From positions 147,758 through 211,757 of the forward strand of contig NZ_FPKR01000009.1 of NCBI RefSeq assembly GCF_900119825.1: a stretch of 64,000 bases of DNA. Direction: 5' to 3'. This DNA comes from Chitinimonas taiwanensis DSM 18899 (lineage in GTDB: Bacteria; Pseudomonadota; Gammaproteobacteria; Burkholderiales; Chitinimonadaceae). A model generated the notes under the pieces. It was not told the DNA's origin and searched no databases. It saw only the letters and a list, made by a program, of their open reading frames with translations. Made by a program: the position numbers and the translations under genes. Below, in pieces: positions 18,138-27,116 of the stretch (position 1 is its first letter; every line of letters begins with the position of its first letter).

Positions 18138-19117
18138 TGGCCGGACCCACGCGCATCACCTCACCCTGCCTCGCCATCCATGGCGGTGCCGGCACCATTA
18201 CCCGCGCCTTACTCGGCCCCGCGCAGGAGGCCGAATACCGTGCTGCGCTGACCGAGGCACTGACAGCCGGCTATGCATTGCTGCAGCAAGGCGCCAGCAG
18301 CCTGGATGCGGTGGTGGCGGCCGTCCAGGTGCTGGAAGACTGCCCGCTGTTCAATGCCGGGCGCGGCGCGGTCTTTACCCACAATGGGCTGATCGAGCTG
18401 GATGCCTCGGTCATGGATGGGCGCAGCGGCCTGGCCGGTGCAGTGGCCGGCGTGCGCCATATCCGCAACCCGGTGCTGGCCGCGCGGCGGGTGATGGAAC
18501 AGAGCCGCCATGTGCTGTTGATCGGCGAGGGCGCCGAGCAATTTGCCCTGGCGCAGGGTTTGGCGTTTGAAGCGCCCGCCTATTTCCATACTGAACGGCG
18601 CTGGCAGCAACTACAGCAGGCGCGCGCGCAGAGCGCGGTGCTGCTCGACCATAGTGCACCGGGCGCCGCGGGCGCGGTGTTCGAGATAGCGCTCAATGAT
18701 CATAAATACGGCACGGTGGGCGCCGTGGCGCTCGACGCGGCCGGCAATCTGGCTGCCGCCACCTCTACCGGCGGGCTCACCAATAAGCAGTTCGGCCGGG
18801 TTGGCGATACCCCCATCATCGGCGCCGGCTGCTATGCCGAAAACGGCGTGGTGGCCGTCTCCGGCACCGGTACCGGTGAATTCTTCATGCGCGGCGTGCT
18901 GGCCTACGATATCGCCGCCCGCATCAAGTACCAGCAGCAAGATTTGCCCAGCGCAGTGGAGCAGACATTGGACAGCTGCCTGCGCCAGCGTGGCGGGGAG
19001 GGCGGCGTGATCAGTCTCGACGCCCAGGGCCAGGTCTACTTCGGCTTCAATACCGAAGGCATGTACCGCGGCCAGATCAGCGCGTCCGGCCTGCAGGTGG
19101 AGATCTATCATGCGTGA
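18137..19117 (+). CDS. iaaA: Isoaspartyl peptidase / L-asparaginase (Ntn hydrolase)
   Basis: This 326-residue proenzyme self-cleaves into two subunits and hydrolyses isoaspartyl dipeptides and asparagine. Diagnostic stretches are LAIHGGAGTI at the N-terminus, NAGRGAVFTHNGLIELDASVMDG, and YGTVGAVALDAAGNLAAATS, where Thr193 is the expected nucleophile and cleavage point. GCYAENGVVAVSGTGTGEFF follows, as in the family. The start is the ATG overlapping the stop of the upstream gene; there is no signal peptide, so it is cytoplasmic. It overlaps the next gene by 8 bases. Confidence 0.93.
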   Translation: MAGPTRITSPCLAIHGGAGTITRALLGPAQEAEYRAALTEALTAGYALLQQGASSLDAVVAAVQVLEDCPLFNAGRGAVFTHNGLIELDASVMDGRSGLAGAVAGVRHIRNPVLAARRVMEQSRHVLLIGEGAEQFALAQGLAFEAPAYFHTERRWQQLQQARAQSAVLLDHSAPGAAGAVFEIALNDHKYGTVGAVALDAAGNLAAATSTGGLTNKQFGRVGDTPIIGAGCYAENGVVAVSGTGTGEFFMRGVLAYDIAARIKYQQQDLPSAVEQTLDSCLRQRGGEGGVISLDAQGQVYFGFNTEGMYRGQISASGLQVEIYHA

Positions 19118-19949
19118 TCGCCGCGCCAGCCAAGCGCTGGGTCTGGCTGGGCGCCTGCTCAGTCTCTACCTGCTATTACTTGCATTCAGCTGGCCGGTCC
19201 TGGCCTCACATGGCCCAACGCTCACCATCCTGTTGCCGGAACGGGTGAGCAGGCAGGGCGAGCAATTCGCGGATAGCGGGCGCACCAGCCAGCTGATTGC
19301 CGCGCTGGCCAAGGAGAGTGGGCTGGATATCCAGACTGCCTACTACCCGTGGCGGCGCGCACAAAAGCTGGCTGAGCGCGGCGAGGGCCTACTCTGGGGC
19401 GTGGTGCGTACACCCGAGCGCGCGCGGGTGTTTGCCTTCTCGGCGCCCATGTTCAACACCCCGGTCTGGATCATCGTGCCCGAGGGGCAGCGCTTTGCTT
19501 ACCGTAGCATTCAGGACCTGCGAGGCAAGACGGTCTCGATCACGCGCGGCTCGCAATATGGCGGCGAGTTCATGGCTCAGCGCGACAAGCTGTTCAAGGT
19601 GGAAGAGGAGGCGGGCACCTTGCGTGCGCGCCTGGGCATGCTCGCGCAAGGCCGGGTTGATCTGCTGCTGTCGGCCTCGACCCAGCAGACCAGCAAGGAC
19701 TACACCCAGCAGCTGAATCTGCGCTGGGGGGATATCGGCCGCTGGGAGGTGCTGAGCACGCCATTCTCGGTCGATGCGATCCATATCGCCGCAGCGCGCG
19801 GCAAGCCGATCAGCCAGCATCTGCCTGCGCTCAGCCACGCCATTCAGCGTCTACAGCGGCGTGGAGTGATTCAGGACATCGTGGCGCGCCATGCCCAGCA
19901 TGCCATCCTGCCCACCGCGCCGGTCGATGTACGCCCCGGCGCCTACTGA
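19110..19949 (+). CDS. Periplasmic substrate-binding protein, family 3 (amino-acid type)
   Basis: The 279-residue product has a signal anchor/peptide (LLSLYLLLLAFSWPVLAS) and the SBP_bac_3 fold: LIAALAKESGLDIQTAYYPWRRAQKL, the transition VFAFSAPMFNTPVWIIVPE, and DLRGKTVSITRGSQYGGEF. Stand-alone members of this type often bind amino acids or small peptides without adjacent permeases, as here. Overlap with the isoaspartyl peptidase gene suggests a link with amino acid or peptide scavenging, but that is inference from context only. Confidence 0.8.
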   Translation: MRDRRASQALGLAGRLLSLYLLLLAFSWPVLASHGPTLTILLPERVSRQGEQFADSGRTSQLIAALAKESGLDIQTAYYPWRRAQKLAERGEGLLWGVVRTPERARVFAFSAPMFNTPVWIIVPEGQRFAYRSIQDLRGKTVSITRGSQYGGEFMAQRDKLFKVEEEAGTLRARLGMLAQGRVDLLLSASTQQTSKDYTQQLNLRWGDIGRWEVLSTPFSVDAIHIAAARGKPISQHLPALSHAIQRLQRRGVIQDIVARHAQHAILPTAPVDVRPGAY

Positions 19950-19959
19950 CCGTAAGCGG

Positions 19960-19977
19960 CTTGGTCGCCCGACCAAG
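19960..19977. terminator. Hairpin between convergent transcription units
   Basis: A stem CTTGGTC/GACCAAG with loop GCCC lies in the 33-base gap between the binding-protein gene and the last eCIS gene. No T tract follows, so termination is only suggested by position. Confidence 0.35.
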
Positions 19978-19982
19978 GCGTA

Positions 19983-22900
19983 TCAAGCTGCGCGCCGCTC
20001 CCCAGCTTCGTCAGCCGGCGCGCGTTCGCTGCGCTCGCTGCCGCCCTCGTTCAATAGTTGTGCAAAGGTGTCGGCATTCAGCTCGGGCACCTGGAAGCTG
20101 ACCTGTTCGGGGTCGAACACCACGCCACGCCCATCGCTGTAGTAGTCGACTGGCACATTCAGTCCCAGCGCCAGGCTGCTGCCCACGCTGCGCTCGGCCA
20201 GATTCCAGTCCTTGCGCCATAGCGTGAAGCTGGTCACAAAGGCATCGGCCACCACCTCGGCATAGCCGTTTAGGCCGAAGCGCAGTTGCGGGCTCAGCGA
20301 GGCAGACAGGTCGGCATGCAAATGCAGACCGGCAGCGGGGGTCCAGTCCAGGTTTACCGCGGGGCTAATGTCAGCGCGCACCTCTGCTGCTGCCGCCACA
20401 TTGATCCCGGCGGTAGCCCGAATAATGGCTGCGCCGAGCGAGACCCCTGCATCGAGTGAGGCCTCCACGCCAGCCACGCCAGGTAGATTGAATTGGGCAT
20501 CCCCGGTGATATGCAGGCTGTCCGGCTCGGCAGGGTTGTAATCCTCGATACGGATTTCGGTCTGGGTCAGCCTGCCGGGACCAATATGGGCGTAGCCATT
20601 GACCCGGCCATTGATCGTGAGCGCCAGCCCAACGGTGTTGCCGCCCACTGCCAAGCCAATCAGCGGCACTGACACCGTCGGCATACGGAATAGCTCGCGC
20701 CTCGCCCTTTCGGGGGAGGGATACTGGTCAAACACGGTCAAAGGTTCCGGCAAACCGATATGACCACTGATCAGCATATCGCCACTCGGTCGCACCTTGA
20801 CACCCACGCCGCCTTGCAACCACTCGGTGAGCCGAGCCGTGACCGAGCCTGCACCGTAGATCTTCAGCGTGTCGGTGGCTGTAGCGGCATCTCCTTCCGC
20901 TGCGCCGCCCTCTAGCTCGCCATCGCTGGATACCGCCCGGTTGGTGAGACCCACACTGACATTGCCAGAGAAAATACCGCGCGCGTAGTCGACACTGATC
21001 TGACCGTCGAAGGCGCCGTCCTCATAGCTGACCGTGATTTCTGAGTCCACCCCAGGCAAATTGGGAATTGCCGTACCGCTGGCCGACATTTTCCAGCGCC
21101 CGGCATCTTGTGCCAGCTGAGCATGAACATTTCCCTGACGTATGCCTGGCAAGTCCTGCAAAACCAGATCACCTGCCACGGTCAGCCCTCGTTCGGCCTG
21201 GTAGTCGGCGGTCAGTGCGGCGTTCTGTACTCCCGGGATGGCCGGCTGCAGATCACCGCGGGCATTGATATGGCTGCCTTCTACCGTGACATTGACGCTT
21301 GCGCCATTGACCCCGCGTATACGACCGGGTTGCGTGATGGCCAGCGTGCCACTACCCCCGAACTGGCCTTCCCGGTACCACAGCCGCAGATTGGCCTGGT
21401 CAAACACGGTGCTATCCACCTGAATGCTGCCTTCCGCTGAAAAGCGGCCGCGACTATCCACACCGGCGCTGAGCGAACCGCGCCCGAGTTGGTTCAGGGT
21501 GAAGTCCAGCCCGCCTTCCGCACGAAAACCACTGCGGCTGAAAAACACCCCCAAGCTTGCTTCATCGATGGTCATGCCGGGCAAACTGAAATTCAGATCG
21601 CTGGCCGTAAAGGTCTTACCGAACTCCATCTCGCCATTGGCCCAGATCACCTCAATCGGCGTAGTGCCAAGCAAAGGAATGCTGGGCGTGAGCTGTCCCT
21701 GCGCGGCAATGCTGTTGCCATCAACCGAAATATCATTGAACTGGACGGGTGAAAGCGCCGCATTTTCCACCGCCAACGTGGCGGTGGGCACCACATAGGC
21801 CGAGTACTGGCTGGCGGAATTGAGATTGAAGGTACAGGGGGCATTCTGCGGCGTGAAGCCCGCCGGCAAGACCCAATTGCCACTGAGCTGGCCAATCTGC
21901 TGATTGGCGGCAGCTGAGCTGTAGTCGGCATTCAGGGTAATGGTATCGATAGACACACCGGCCAAGCGCCGCTTGGCGACGCCATTGACATTGATACTGG
22001 TCTGGCTGGCAGTTTTGCTGAAGCTGGCAATCTGGGTTCCGCCTATACCAGCCACCAGCACGAAGCTGGTGGCCGAGCCGGCCGCGCCAGCCGGGGGTGG
22101 CGCGGCATTGATCACCCGTAGCTGTTCGCCGCTACGGATATCGTCCACGGTAAAGAAGGTGGTGCCCGCATCGCCGCGCCCACCGCCACCCGTCACATCG
22201 GTGAACACGATGCCATCGGTACGCAGTTGCTCGCGAGCCTGTGCGTAAGTGGGCATGCCCCCGGTACTGGAACCCGCCGCGCGCGCCGCGCGCCACTCGG
22301 CCTGCATCAGATCAAGCTTGTTGTTCACCATGCTGCGATACATGGTGCGACCGGAATCCCCATTCACACTTTTGTTCAAGAGCTCGTAGTTTTCCGCGGT
22401 ATCGCCGGAGGGGTCGGTATGCCAGCCCGCGCACTGCAGCTCAACGATATGATCCACCTCCAGTCGATGCGTCTGCCATTCGCCCTGGCGGTTCCATTTG
22501 GGCACTTTGAAGAAGTCGATCCAGTCAGTCTGCGACTTCGTTTCCTGATGACCACCGCTAAACGTCAAGGTGCGCTGGGTCGTACCGGTGCGGCCACTAA
22601 ATCCCAGCCGGTCGAATTCCGTCTGCAAGCTATCAAGATTACCAACCGCGGTATTCCACTTACTGACCTGGGCCGAAGGGTGACTATCGCGATCATAATT
22701 GGGCCCATTCTTGAGTTTCCCCTCGTCCTTCCAGCGGCGATACAGATGCATATGGCGCTGTTTGCCCGCCGGCAATTCAAGGCGCGTCAGGCGGCGTTGC
22801 GCCTGTTCCACGGTTGGAGGCGGCTCAGCCGTGCCTGCTGTGCCGCCGGCGCTCGAAGTCCCAGTACTACCGTGGCCTGGTGGGTTACGCATGATCTGGC

Positions 22901-25900
22901 GTGCCACGCCGTGATCTTGCTGGACCACATGCGCAAGCTCATGTGCAAGCAAGCGCTGGCCGGCCGGATCTTGCGGCTGGTAGGCATCGGCAGCGAAGAC
23001 CACCCGGTGACCGACGGTGAAGGCCCGCGCATCCAGCCTCTGCGCCAGACGATTGGCCGCTGGGCTCAGATAGATGCGTACCTGATCCAGCGGTTGATCC
23101 ATGCGTGTCTCAAAGAAGTTGCGCGTATCCGGGTCCAGTGGCTGGCCATCACCGAGTGCCGCCAAATCGCTTTCACCCACACCTGTAGGTAGATCAGCAG
23201 TTCCGCTGGCCGCTGCTTCCGAGCGCATGACTTGCCGACTGGCGCTGCCATCCGTGGCACTGTCGGGCGTGGCGCCTGGCGCACTGACCTCGGCTGGCGG
23301 AACCGTACGGCCATCGCCCTTCGGCTCGTTCTGTATCGTTTCGGTGGCCGGTTCATTGTTCAGCAGCTTGAGGAAGTCGTCGCTGGACAGCTCGGGCTTG
23401 GGGATGGAGATGTCCTTGGCCGGATCGAAGCGCAGGCCGGTCTTGCTGTTGTAGCCGAGCTTGGCCGAGGCGGTGACCGACAGCGGCAGCTTGAAGGAGG
23501 CGCTACCCAGCTCCCATTTGCGGCTCCATACCGTGATGGTGTCGACCACCACATTGAGCTTGGCGAACACTTCGCCGCTGAGCGAGAACTTTAGCTGTGG
23601 CTGGAAATTCAGCGCAGCCGAGCTTTCCAGGTCGAAGCCCTCGGCCTGGCTCCAGCTGAACTTGGCATTGGCCTTCACCAGCGGCGGGTCGGCCGGGATG
23701 CCGGCCTCGGCGGTAATGCCGATCGCGCCGCCCAGCTCGGCCACCAGAGCCTTGGCCGAGATATTGGCGGTGGCAGTCAGCGCGATGCCGGCCTTGGCCG
23801 GGACTTCGAAGTCGGCATTGCCGGATAGCTTGAGCGTATCGATGCTGATATTGGCCGGGTTGAATGGGGCAATGGTCAGCGAGGTGTTCTTCAGCTTGCC
23901 TGGGCCGACCGAGGCCTCGGCATCGACCGAGCCGGTGGCATAAAAGACGATGGCCACGCCGACCCCGGCCACGGTGATGCCGCAGAGCGGAATTTCCGGG
24001 GTCTTGATGGTGAGCAGATTGTGTTTGGCCTTGTCGCCGGCCGGAATCTGCGGAAACAGCTCGCGGTCGGCCACGGTGACCGAGCCGCCGATTTCGACCG
24101 AGCCATCCTCCTTCAGCACCAGGGTCACCGTGCCGCTGATGCCATCGCTGATCTTCAGCGTCAGGTCGCCCTTGCCAAAGGCCTTGAAACTCTTGCCGCC
24201 TTCGCCCGAGACATTGCCGGCCTCATCCACCGTGCCATTGGTCACCCCGATGGTGATATCGCCCTTGAGCCGGTCACCCGCACCGAACTTGAAGCCGACC
24301 TGGCCCTTGAGCAAGACGATGCCGTCCTTGTAAGTGCCTTTGATATTGCTGCTGACGCCCGGAATGGCCGGCGAGATATCGCCTGCGCCGGAAATCGACC
24401 AGTTCTCGCCATTACGCTCCAGCTTCATGGTCAGCGTGCCGCTCTGTATGCCGGGCAGCTTCTCGAGCTCGCCATCGCCCTGCACCGAGAAATGCTCAGG
24501 GTCTTTCAGATCGATGGCGAGCCCCAGCGACTTGATGCCGGGAATATCGGTCTCGGCCTTGCCCACCGCAGTAAAGATCTCGTTCTCGACCTTGGCGTTG
24601 ACCGTGGCGCTCTTGATGCCCTTGATCTTGTCCTTGCCGATCTTCAGATCGGCCTCGCCGCTGAACTTGCCCGCTTCGCCTTCCTTCACATAGCTGAGGC
24701 TGAGCTTGGCCTGGGCGTCGAACAGCTTCTTGTCGAACTCGAAATCACCGCGGATGGCGAAGCTGGCCATCTTGCCGGTGGCCTTGAGCGAGCCCTCGCC
24801 CAGGCCCTTGATCAGGAAGAACACGATGCCGGTGGCGCTGAAACCCGACTTGGTACCGAGAGCCACAGTCAGGCTGCTGCTGGTGATGCTGAAGGGACCG
24901 GGCAGCTTGATCTCGTCACCGGTGAAGGTCTTCTGCACGCGCAGATCGGTGCCTTCCACGATCAGGTCCAGCGTGGTGCCCTGGAAAAGACCAAGGCTGG
25001 GATTGACCACGCCTTGGATGAACAGGCCGCTGGGCAGGATATCGAACTCGACGATATCGATCGGGCTCATTTCCTTCAGCGCGAAGGCCTTGGCGATCTT
25101 GCCTGCCGCGCCGATCACATTGATATAGCCAGCCTGCTTGAGGCTGGCGCCATTGCCGGGCAGGCGCTTGATGGTCAGGTCGATCTCATTGCCGCCATTC
25201 GGGTTCTGCAGCTGGCTGATATCAATCTGCGCCTTCAGGCTGCCAGCGTTCTCCGCCCCACCAGACAAATTCAGATCGAAGCTCGACAGCTTGACGCCCT
25301 TGATCCAGTCCGCATTCAGGATGCTCTTGTCCTTGGGCTTGCCACTCGCATCGAGCTTGATCTGCTTGGGTGCGCCGCCCGATTTGCTCGGGTAGAGCAC
25401 AAACAGATCGGGCCCGCCGAAGAAGGGCTCTTTGTCCACGCCGGCCGGCCAGGGCAGGGCGCTGCCGCTGGGTGCGGCCAGGTCGGGGTCGTAGATATTC
25501 AGCCCCTTCTTGGCCGGCTCCTGGTCGTTGATCTGCTTGATGCTCCAGCAGCTGCTCTTGCCGCCGGCCGCACCTGCGGCAAAGTCGGAATACTTGAGGT
25601 CGTATTTGGCCTTGATCTTCTCCGGGTCGCCGCCTTCCTTATCGCTCATCTTTTTCAGGATGCCGGTGATGGAGGCATCGATGCTGGAGCCTGAGGAGCG
25701 GTTGCTCGACGCATCGCGCAGCTCGAGATTCGACTCGACGTCCTGGTCGGGCCCGCCTATCTGCAGCTCGATGATATGGTCGACATCGTAGGATTCACCC
25801 TTGCCGCTCTCGTCCCAGCGCGGCTTGCGCGCGATTTCGCCGATCTCCTTCGGCGGGCCGACCAGCACCTCCTTATTGTCAGCGTCGAGCTTGCTGGACT

Positions 25901-27071
25901 TGGGCACGGCCACATAGATGCCGGCCTCGTTCAGGCCCAGGTCCTTGGCGAAATTGTCACGCGCGCCCTTGGTGGCCTTGCGCCAGGTGGATATCTGCTT
26001 GGAGCCTTCCTCCTTGCGGTTGTAGCCGGCCGGGCGGGTGAATTCCTTGCCGCTGTAGTGCTGGGCCTTGAAGCCGGGTATGGCCACGCCTTTTACATCC
26101 ACGCTGCCTGCGGCGGCTGGCTTGCGCATGATCTGGCGCGGCACCACGTCCTGGCGCTGTTGCAGCACATGGGCCAGCTCGTGTGCGAGCAGCTGCTTGC
26201 CTTCCTGGCTGCCCGGCTGGAACTGACCGGCGGCGAAGGCGATATGTCGGCCATAGGTGAAGGCGCGCGCATGAATCTGCTTGGCGGCGCTATCGGCCTG
26301 CGCATCGTGGTGGATGCGCACATCGGCCAGATCATGGCCGAGGCGCTGCTCGAAGAAGCTGCGCGTATTCGGGTCGAGCGCCTGGCCTTCGCCCAGCTTG
26401 CTGGCAAAGTCGGCCGGCACGCTGGGCGCATCGGCCTTGCTGTCGCTGGCGGCCGCGCGGCGGATATCGGGCGCGGCATTCTCCTGGGTGGCGCGGCCAC
26501 CCGTGGTGCCGCCGGTGCTGGTCGGCTTGGGGGCTTGAGGCGTTTTGCCCGCAGCAGGTGCGGCGGCTTTATCGCCCGCCGCGGCAGCTGCGCCGCCAGC
26601 CGGCGCGCTGGCCGGTTTGGCGCCGCCGGCGGCGGTGTCGGGCGCGGCCGGGGCGCGGTTCAGCTGCGGCGCCGTGCTGCTGGTGGCGGCTGGCTTGCTG
26701 CTTGGCTCGCTCATGCGCATCACCTTGTCGGCCACGGCATCCGCCTCGCGCTCCACCGCATCACCCGGCTCGCTCACACTGAGCTTGGCGCGTACCGCCA
26801 TACGGTCAAAGCGCTGCGCGCCCTCGCTCTTGGCTGCAGGGCCCTGCGCACCAGGCTGGGCCTCCGCCCCCTTGGCCGCGCCGGCCTTGGCATCAGCTGC
26901 CTTGGCGCCGGCGCCGCCCGCCTTCGCGCCAGCCTGATCTGCCGACTTGGCATCCGCCTTGCCGGCAGGCCCTGCGGCCTTGTCACTGCCTCCCTTGGCG
27001 GCAGCGGGCTGGCTGGCGCCCCCCGCCTTGCCGGCCGGCTTCTTGGCCTCGCTTGCGACTTGGCTGCCCAT
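19983..27071 (-). CDS. Giant eCIS-associated protein with two DUF4157 and two HNH-like motifs
   Basis: This 2362-residue protein ends the eCIS cluster. Residues 1-220 are low-complexity Ala/Lys/Gly/Pro. A DUF4157 domain (about 230-305) has the zinc metallopeptidase motif HELAHVLQQ at 297-305, followed by RQIMRKP. An HNH-like motif, DVDHIIELQIGG then NLELRDASSNRSSG, has its His at 432. A long beta-rich region with repeated G-rich and IPG motifs runs to about 1225. The same order then recurs: DUF4157 with HELAHVVQQ at 1377, RQIMRNP, EVDHIVELQ with His 1541, another beta-rich region, and a closing PELNADTFAQLLNEG that matches PELSSDDFLKLLNNE at the end of the first half. DUF4157 is common in eCIS loci and in their cargo. 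Role as injected effector is inferred. Confidence 0.85.
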   Translation of the reverse strand: MGSQVASEAKKPAGKAGGASQPAAAKGGSDKAAGPAGKADAKSADQAGAKAGGAGAKAADAKAGAAKGAEAQPGAQGPAAKSEGAQRFDRMAVRAKLSVSEPGDAVEREADAVADKVMRMSEPSSKPAATSSTAPQLNRAPAAPDTAAGGAKPASAPAGGAAAAAGDKAAAPAAGKTPQAPKPTSTGGTTGGRATQENAAPDIRRAAASDSKADAPSVPADFASKLGEGQALDPNTRSFFEQRLGHDLADVRIHHDAQADSAAKQIHARAFTYGRHIAFAAGQFQPGSQEGKQLLAHELAHVLQQRQDVVPRQIMRKPAAAGSVDVKGVAIPGFKAQHYSGKEFTRPAGYNRKEEGSKQISTWRKATKGARDNFAKDLGLNEAGIYVAVPKSSKLDADNKEVLVGPPKEIGEIARKPRWDESGKGESYDVDHIIELQIGGPDQDVESNLELRDASSNRSSGSSIDASITGILKKMSDKEGGDPEKIKAKYDLKYSDFAAGAAGGKSSCWSIKQINDQEPAKKGLNIYDPDLAAPSGSALPWPAGVDKEPFFGGPDLFVLYPSKSGGAPKQIKLDASGKPKDKSILNADWIKGVKLSSFDLNLSGGAENAGSLKAQIDISQLQNPNGGNEIDLTIKRLPGNGASLKQAGYINVIGAAGKIAKAFALKEMSPIDIVEFDILPSGLFIQGVVNPSLGLFQGTTLDLIVEGTDLRVQKTFTGDEIKLPGPFSITSSSLTVALGTKSGFSATGIVFFLIKGLGEGSLKATGKMASFAIRGDFEFDKKLFDAQAKLSLSYVKEGEAGKFSGEADLKIGKDKIKGIKSATVNAKVENEIFTAVGKAETDIPGIKSLGLAIDLKDPEHFSVQGDGELEKLPGIQSGTLTMKLERNGENWSISGAGDISPAIPGVSSNIKGTYKDGIVLLKGQVGFKFGAGDRLKGDITIGVTNGTVDEAGNVSGEGGKSFKAFGKGDLTLKISDGISGTVTLVLKEDGSVEIGGSVTVADRELFPQIPAGDKAKHNLLTIKTPEIPLCGITVAGVGVAIVFYATGSVDAEASVGPGKLKNTSLTIAPFNPANISIDTLKLSGNADFEVPAKAGIALTATANISAKALVAELGGAIGITAEAGIPADPPLVKANAKFSWSQAEGFDLESSAALNFQPQLKFSLSGEVFAKLNVVVDTITVWSRKWELGSASFKLPLSVTASAKLGYNSKTGLRFDPAKDISIPKPELSSDDFLKLLNNEPATETIQNEPKGDGRTVPPAEVSAPGATPDSATDGSASRQVMRSEAAASGTADLPTGVGESDLAALGDGQPLDPDTRNFFETRMDQPLDQVRIYLSPAANRLAQRLDARAFTVGHRVVFAADAYQPQDPAGQRLLAHELAHVVQQDHGVARQIMRNPPGHGSTGTSSAGGTAGTAEPPPTVEQAQRRLTRLELPAGKQRHMHLYRRWKDEGKLKNGPNYDRDSHPSAQVSKWNTAVGNLDSLQTEFDRLGFSGRTGTTQRTLTFSGGHQETKSQTDWIDFFKVPKWNRQGEWQTHRLEVDHIVELQCAGWHTDPSGDTAENYELLNKSVNGDSGRTMYRSMVNNKLDLMQAEWRAARAAGSSTGGMPTYAQAREQLRTDGIVFTDVTGGGGRGDAGTTFFTVDDIRSGEQLRVINAAPPPAGAAGSATSFVLVAGIGGTQIASFSKTASQTSINVNGVAKRRLAGVSIDTITLNADYSSAAANQQIGQLSGNWVLPAGFTPQNAPCTFNLNSASQYSAYVVPTATLAVENAALSPVQFNDISVDGNSIAAQGQLTPSIPLLGTTPIEVIWANGEMEFGKTFTASDLNFSLPGMTIDEASLGVFFSRSGFRAEGGLDFTLNQLGRGSLSAGVDSRGRFSAEGSIQVDSTVFDQANLRLWYREGQFGGSGTLAITQPGRIRGVNGASVNVTVEGSHINARGDLQPAIPGVQNAALTADYQAERGLTVAGDLVLQDLPGIRQGNVHAQLAQDAGRWKMSASGTAIPNLPGVDSEITVSYEDGAFDGQISVDYARGIFSGNVSVGLTNRAVSSDGELEGGAAEGDAATATDTLKIYGAGSVTARLTEWLQGGVGVKVRPSGDMLISGHIGLPEPLTVFDQYPSPERARRELFRMPTVSVPLIGLAVGGNTVGLALTINGRVNGYAHIGPGRLTQTEIRIEDYNPAEPDSLHITGDAQFNLPGVAGVEASLDAGVSLGAAIIRATAGINVAAAAEVRADISPAVNLDWTPAAGLHLHADLSASLSPQLRFGLNGYAEVVADAFVTSFTLWRKDWNLAERSVGSSLALGLNVPVDYYSDGRGVVFDPEQVSFQVPELNADTFAQLLNEGGSERSERAPADEAGERRAA

Positions 27072-27116
27072 GGCATTACCTCATATTGCACGCTCAGCGC
27101 CTGTGGATGCGCTCGG

